This document shows positions 13,987 through 17,879 of a stretch of DNA of 17,879 nt, in pieces. How positions within the stretch are numbered: the first letter of the stretch is position 1; the number at the start of each line of letters is the position of its first letter. This DNA is from Bacteroidota bacterium. Lineage in GTDB: Bacteria; Bacteroidota; Bacteroidia; Chitinophagales; Chitinophagaceae. Position numbers and translations under genes: made by a program. The stretch spans positions 1 through 17,879 of the forward strand of contig JAEVYV010000366.1 of the NCBI GenBank assembly GCA_023392575.1, in the 5' to 3' direction. The notes under the pieces are model-generated. The model did not search any database, was not told the origin of the DNA, and saw only the letters and a list, made by a program, of their open reading frames with translations.

Positions 13987-14367
13987 TCAAATTCTGAAAA
14001 CGCGGATTTGCAAATAGGTGTCCTGTTTGCTTAACGGAGGGGCATGTGCAACAGCCCTATGGGTTTGGGTAAAATTATAAAAAGGGGTGGTCAGAAATTG
14101 GGGAACCGCAGCTACCAACGCCGGCAAGTCAAAATCAGGTGCAATGGCCTTTGAAACCAAGTGTATGGTTTGCAGCTTCACCATCTTCACATCGTCCCGG
14201 CAGCAATTGCCGTCCTTGTGCATGCCGCAATAACTGCATCGCTCCGTTTTGTCTTCCCCCAGTTGAGCCGAAGCCAACCGGTCCATGCAATAATGAAGCG
14301 ATACCACAAAACCGGTACTTACCGTGAAGTACACAAGAAGTGTTATAGTGGCAAGAAGCTTTTTCAT
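13987..14367 (-). CDS. HYC_CC_PP family small exported protein
   Basis: A 126-residue protein with an N-terminal hydrophobic segment (3-23) that should act as a signal peptide or anchor. It contains the landmarks that give the family its name: H25-Y26-C27 just after the signal, C55-C56, and P110-P111 near the end; there is an extra C44-x2-C47 (CSYCGM). The family has no established biochemical role that I know of. Its members occur widely in Bacteroidota, often beside HMA proteins and TonB receptors as here, so a role in handling copper or another thiol-binding metal is plausible. A TATCTTTG promoter element ends 7 nt before the ATG. Confidence 0.8.
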   Translation of the reverse strand: MKKLLATITLLVYFTVSTGFVVSLHYCMDRLASAQLGEDKTERCSYCGMHKDGNCCRDDVKMVKLQTIHLVSKAIAPDFDLPALVAAVPQFLTTPFYNFTQTHRAVAHAPPLSKQDTYLQIRVFRI

Positions 14368-14374
14368 TGCCTTA

Positions 14375-14382
14375 CAAAGATA
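14375..14382 (-). promoter_or_regulatory. -7 promoter element of the HYC_CC_PP gene
   Basis: The minus strand reads TATCTTTG (exact TAnnTTTG), then 7 nt, then the ATG at 14367. It lies in the 68-bp gap behind the porin gene. Confidence 0.5.
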
Positions 14383-14435
14383 TAAATGGTCGCGAAAAAA
14401 GCGAATTGCATTGCCGGCCGTTCAAAATTTGCCTA

Positions 14436-16484
14436 TCAATTAACAAAACTCCAAAAGATGCCAAACCGGATAATGAGTCCGGGAGTAGGATAACCCGGTG
14501 CTGCAAAATTATTATGGGTAAAGCCAAAGCCGTTTTGCAGGCTCATTGTGTTGAGGTTCTCGGCCCGCAAAAAAGCCTTAAAACTCCGGATCCGGAAATG
14601 AAGGTAGGCGTCAATTTGAGGCCGGTTGCTGATGGTTACCGAATCCTGGAAGAAAAACTGCCCCAGCACCGGAGAGTAGTTATCGGCCTTATAGGGTGTA
14701 TGATACCGGATTTCGGTACCGATGGCTATGTTCAGCCGGCGAAACCCCAGCTTGCCCTCGTAACCAAAGCGGTTGCGGGTATAAAAAGAAGGAAAGTTTA
14801 GTTGGGCCGCGCCGGTTTTTTGCTGCACGTAGGCCTCGGCGTGCCACCTGAAAAACCTTCCGATGTTAAATGTTTTGTACGCACTGATGCGCAGCACGTT
14901 GAACAGGGTGCCTTCCTGTTGCAGCTTGTAATAATCACTCAGGTACAAATAATTGCTGATCAGATAATAGTCGGCATTCAACCGCAGGCGGAGCTTGGGC
15001 TGCAGCACCGAAGCAAATAAATGAATGGTGTTCTCCTTACCAAAGGACTTGGGTCCGTCCAGGTAAAAATTACTGGATTCGTTGTAGATGAATGGGGCGG
15101 TGCGGTTTACGTTTTCAAAACCCACTTGCAAACTGCCAATGCTTGGATTGATCAGGCGCTGCAAGCTGATATAAGCATGGTAATCACCCGCATTGTACCC
15201 GTTCAGCCACAAGCGCCCAAAAGCGGCAATATCCCATTTTTGGTTTCGGGTACGGTTGCGGTATTCGCCATGCCCGATCATATTGTACAGCGACCGGTTG
15301 GTTCTCAATTCACCTTTCAATAGTTGCAGTTCCAGGCCCAGTTTTATGAATTGCTGCAGGTTGTTGGCATCGGGGAACTGGTAAATCGAAAAATCGTTGC
15401 TGATCTCCCGCCATTTGTCCAGGTAGAGCAACGACGTATCTCTGCCCGCTGAATCGATATGAATATTCAGGCGGCTGTAAAAAGCCGAATCAGGCACGTT
15501 GTTTCTTTCCGCATTAACCAGGTCCTGAAACCGGTATTGATAGCGGCCGTAATTCAATGTATGTTCAAACCGAACGCGGGGGTAAAAAAGCGGGATCACC
15601 GTGGAATCGGTTACCAAAGAATCTTTTTTGCCCAGATCGTATTGCTGGCGCATCATGACGTTGGTTTCCGAATAACGGTTTCCGGTATAAAGCGTGGTGT
15701 TAAAAAAAGTACCCGAGGTTTTTATGGGCCGGCCGCCAATGTTTGTTGGAACGGAAAAACGATCCAGCATAAACGCCGGCTCATTCAAATCATTATTATT
15801 CACAATGCCGCCGCTTTCTTCTGCCTGTAATTTATTGGCCAGAATCACAAAATAATTATTGTATCGCTTGGAAGGCGCCTGGTACCAGGAGGTAAACACA
15901 TAATTATTGTGGTTTGCTTTTTGGTTTCGGAAAGTGCCCGGCGCACTGATCAAACGGTAGTTAAAACTGGCATTCCAGTACGGTTTTAGATTTTGCGTGT
16001 GCAGTACTTCAATGATCTGCTCTCCCTTGCTGGCCAGCGCATAATTCAACTCGGTGTAGGGCTTGGTTGTGTTGTAAAACGGAACGGTTTCCAGCTTTCG
16101 CTTGTACACATCAAAGGCATGAAAGCCCGGATCCCAGCCTGATTTTAACTGCGGGGCAAAAACGATGGACCGGGTAGCACTACCGGTATTGCCCAAATAA
16201 ATGTGGGTGCCCGGAATGGGGAAATAAGCAGTAAAATCGGTTATGGAAGAATCCAATTTGTGAACCCGTAACGAATCAGCGTAGTAATAGGTAAGCGTAA
16301 GGCTCTCTTCGGCCTTTGCCCGGCTGCGCAAGCTATCGCCCCCACCACCCGAGCCCGTGTTGCCCAGCGATCCGATACGGTTGGAAATACCCTGCAATAC
16401 ATTTGGCCTTTGCGCCAGCGCCATTGTTGAGAGAAAAAAAAACAGCAACAACCCGATTCCTTTATGCATGCAGCAGCTTTTCAC
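14436..16484 (-). CDS. Putative outer-membrane porin (Porin_10-like beta-barrel)
   Basis: A 682-residue protein expected in the outer membrane. A signal peptide ends at MALAQ. After a short low-complexity linker with SGGGGDSLR comes a long run of alternating polar and aromatic residues typical of beta-strands, with repeated segments such as PYWNASFNYRLISAPGTFRNQ and the end RFGIFWSFVN, consistent with the Bacteroidota 'putative porin' family. The substrate is unknown. The longest frame starts at a GTG (16484). The ATG at 16469 gives a cleaner signal peptide (MHKGIGLLLFFFLSTMALAQ) and is the more likely start. It begins 4 bp after the stop of the nucleoside phosphorylase gene (20 bp from the ATG), so the two are probably cotranscribed, and a role in nucleoside or small-solute entry is conceivable but unproven. 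Confidence 0.82.
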   Translation of the reverse strand: MKSCCMHKGIGLLLFFFLSTMALAQRPNVLQGISNRIGSLGNTGSGGGGDSLRSRAKAEESLTLTYYYADSLRVHKLDSSITDFTAYFPIPGTHIYLGNTGSATRSIVFAPQLKSGWDPGFHAFDVYKRKLETVPFYNTTKPYTELNYALASKGEQIIEVLHTQNLKPYWNASFNYRLISAPGTFRNQKANHNNYVFTSWYQAPSKRYNNYFVILANKLQAEESGGIVNNNDLNEPAFMLDRFSVPTNIGGRPIKTSGTFFNTTLYTGNRYSETNVMMRQQYDLGKKDSLVTDSTVIPLFYPRVRFEHTLNYGRYQYRFQDLVNAERNNVPDSAFYSRLNIHIDSAGRDTSLLYLDKWREISNDFSIYQFPDANNLQQFIKLGLELQLLKGELRTNRSLYNMIGHGEYRNRTRNQKWDIAAFGRLWLNGYNAGDYHAYISLQRLINPSIGSLQVGFENVNRTAPFIYNESSNFYLDGPKSFGKENTIHLFASVLQPKLRLRLNADYYLISNYLYLSDYYKLQQEGTLFNVLRISAYKTFNIGRFFRWHAEAYVQQKTGAAQLNFPSFYTRNRFGYEGKLGFRRLNIAIGTEIRYHTPYKADNYSPVLGQFFFQDSVTISNRPQIDAYLHFRIRSFKAFLRAENLNTMSLQNGFGFTHNNFAAPGYPTPGLIIRFGIFWSFVN

Positions 16485-16488
16485 TTTA

Positions 16489-17310
16489 TTAGTTTAAGGA
16501 AGCAATCAATTCACGGAAAACAGCAGAGAATTTTGGTTCGGCTTCTTTTGCAGCCTGCAATACTTCTTCGTGGGTAATGATGTTATCTTCTTCACGGATG
16601 CCGATATCGGTGATCACACTCATGGCAAAAACATCCATACCGGTATGCACCGCAGCAATCACTTCCTGCACCGTGCTCATGCCTACAGCATCGCCGCCCA
16701 ATACATGAATCATCTTATACTCCGACCGGGTTTCAAATGTAGGACCCGTCACCCCAAAGTACACGCCTTCTTTTAGTTTGATGTTCAGTCTTTGAGCAAT
16801 TTCTTTTGCCTTTCGGATCAGTTCTTTTTTGTACGGCTCACTCATGTCGGGAAAACGGGGGCCCAGGCGGTCATCGTTTCTTCCCAACAGCGGATTAACC
16901 GTGGCCAGGCTGATGTGGTCGGTGATGACCATCAGGTCGCCCACCCGAAAGCCAGGATTGACCCCGCCGGCGGCATTTGAAATAAAAAGGGTTTGCACCC
17001 CCAGATGCTTCATGACACGAATGGGGAAAACCACATCCTCCGCAGCATAGCCTTCGTAAAAATGAAAGCGGCCGGCCATGGCAATGATGGGTTTGCCGGC
17101 GATGGAACCAAAGATCAGTTTGCCGTGGTGACCTTCCACCGTTGATACCGGAAAATGGGGAATGGCATTGTATGCGATCTCTTTTTCCACCTGCATTTCG
17201 GCTACAAAATTTCCCAGCCCGCTGCCCAACACAACGCCAACCGTAGCCTGGTTTGAGTGGTAGTTTTTCAGAAAATCAGCAGCCTCAATTATTTTGTCAT
17301 AATGATTCAT
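16489..17310 (-). CDS. punA: Purine nucleoside phosphorylase, trimeric type I
   Basis: Cytosolic enzyme of purine salvage that splits purine (deoxy)nucleosides with phosphate to the free base and (deoxy)ribose 1-phosphate. The phosphate-binding GSGLG is at 29-33, with EGHHGKL (59-65) and RFHFYEGY (81-88) close behind. SNAAGG is at 111-116, the purine-binding glutamate is E193 in GPTFET, and GMST is at 210-213. At the place where the human and many bacterial trimeric enzymes have asparagine (human N243) this protein has D235 (VITDIG). The length of 273 residues is normal. A promoter element lies 5 nt upstream of the ATG, and the porin gene follows in the same unit. Confidence 0.94.
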   Translation of the reverse strand: MNHYDKIIEAADFLKNYHSNQATVGVVLGSGLGNFVAEMQVEKEIAYNAIPHFPVSTVEGHHGKLIFGSIAGKPIIAMAGRFHFYEGYAAEDVVFPIRVMKHLGVQTLFISNAAGGVNPGFRVGDLMVITDHISLATVNPLLGRNDDRLGPRFPDMSEPYKKELIRKAKEIAQRLNIKLKEGVYFGVTGPTFETRSEYKMIHVLGGDAVGMSTVQEVIAAVHTGMDVFAMSVITDIGIREEDNIITHEEVLQAAKEAEPKFSAVFRELIASLN

Positions 17311-17315
17311 TGCGG

Positions 17316-17323
17316 CAAAGATA
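17316..17323 (-). promoter_or_regulatory. -7 promoter element of the nucleoside phosphorylase gene
   Basis: The minus strand reads TATCTTTG (exact TAnnTTTG), then 5 nt (CCGCA), then the ATG at 17310. It lies inside the 24-bp gap after the upstream gene, so the phosphorylase can be transcribed from its own start. Confidence 0.5.
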
Positions 17324-17334
17324 GACGGAGCGGC

Positions 17335-17879
17335 TTAATATGGATATCTATAAAAATCACAATATTCCTCATCGCACAAAAGCCGTTTCAAAAAGCTGTC
17401 CCCTAAAACTTCGGTATAATCCATCCACTTGCCGGCTACTTTTATTTTGCGGTACACCAGTCGTATACCCTGGCTGTAATCAACCCACCAATTGACATGC
17501 CCTGTGTACAGGGGTTGAATGGGTTTGCCATCCGGCTTATGCCAGCCGTAAATAGCTACGCGGCCGGGTTTGTCCCGGGCTATTTTTCCGCTGATGACCA
17601 CATCTTTTTTTATTCCGGCGATCAGCCCCTTTTGGCCCTTTCTCTGTCCCTCTATCATTAAATGATGATGGTACATAGTGGGGGTGCTGTCCCGCAGGGC
17701 ATATAAGGGAAGGGGCTCCAGCTTTACCGAGGCCGCCCGGTAAATATCATTTACCATTTTTCGGGTGGGCAAAAAACACTGAAGGCTGTCTGCAATTTTT
17801 TGTGCCGCCATGGGCGAGATGTTCACCCGCACCCAGTCGTGGTTGCTACCCACACTTAAGTAATCCGGCGCTACAAAAT
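17335..17879 (-). CDS. Conserved hypothetical protein, 5' end outside the window
   Basis: The frame stays open to the window edge, adding FVAPDYLSV before the GTG codon at 17853, so that GTG is not the real start and the N-terminus is missing. I do not recognise a family with a known function. Visible features are GSNHDWVRVNISPMAAQKIAD, a LPTRKMVNDIYRAA segment, YHHHLMIEGQRKG and IYGWHKPDGKPIQPL, followed by NWWVDYSQGIRLVYRK. The many conserved-looking aromatic, His and Asp residues suggest an enzyme-like or exported domain. The visible end has no membrane helix. It precedes the nucleoside phosphorylase gene by 24 bp on the same strand, but that gene has its own promoter-like element. Confidence 0.75.
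   Translation of the reverse strand, partial: FVAPDYLSVGSNHDWVRVNISPMAAQKIADSLQCFLPTRKMVNDIYRAASVKLEPLPLYALRDSTPTMYHHHLMIEGQRKGQKGLIAGIKKDVVISGKIARDKPGRVAIYGWHKPDGKPIQPLYTGHVNWWVDYSQGIRLVYRKIKVAGKWMDYTEVLGDSFLKRLLCDEEYCDFYRYPY

Overview
The window looks like chromosomal DNA of a member of the Bacteroidota, most likely Chitinophagales/Chitinophagaceae-like. The reasons are several TAnnTTTG-type promoter elements, a TonB receptor with an N-terminal carboxypeptidase-regulatory-like domain, a 'putative porin' (Porin_10-like) barrel, a HYC_CC_PP-type small protein and the lack of strong Shine-Dalgarno sequences. The taxonomic call is inference from families, not from a marker gene.

Region 1 (1-3340) is accessory DNA. 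It opens with a 22-bp tandem repeat (1-132). Then comes a two-gene, translationally coupled, AT-rich operon: a CD-NTase (308-1369) and a TIR-STING effector (1366-2304). This is a compact CBASS anti-phage system of the prokaryotic STING type. The cyclase would make a cyclic dinucleotide (c-di-GMP in characterised relatives) on infection, the STING domain would bind it, and the TIR domain would destroy NAD+. Directly downstream is a long imperfect hairpin with AAC/GTT outer half-sites that resembles an integron attC site (2318-2450), then a VOC/glyoxalase-fold gene (the kind of cargo often carried on cassettes), two hairpins of matching geometry (3142-3257) and a bidirectional terminator.

Region 2 (3348-10170) holds metabolic and transport genes, mostly single transcription units: a trimethylamine monooxygenase-like FMO (minus strand), a 950-bp gap without a convincing gene, an Nramp-family transporter with non-canonical metal-site motifs (plus), a TetA-like MFS exporter (minus) and an ATP-grasp-like protein (plus). 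Near-identical 53-bp palindrome-bearing repeats lie in opposite orientation on either side of the MFS gene.

Region 3 (10203-14367) is a metal-handling block. A TonB-dependent receptor diverges from a DtxR/MntR-type regulator, with a palindrome resembling a DtxR-family operator between them. Next to these are a periplasmic heavy-metal-associated protein with a cysteine-rich tail and a HYC_CC_PP protein. The block plausibly takes up or buffers a transition metal (Mn, Fe or Cu) under metal-responsive control.

Region 4 (14436-17879) is all on the minus strand: a partial conserved hypothetical gene running off the right edge, purine nucleoside phosphorylase, and a putative outer-membrane porin 4 bp behind it.

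Several genes have a TAnnTTTG element ending only 4-7 nt before the ATG, which suggests leaderless or very short-leader mRNAs. No rRNA, tRNA, CRISPR array, transposase or integrase gene was recognised.
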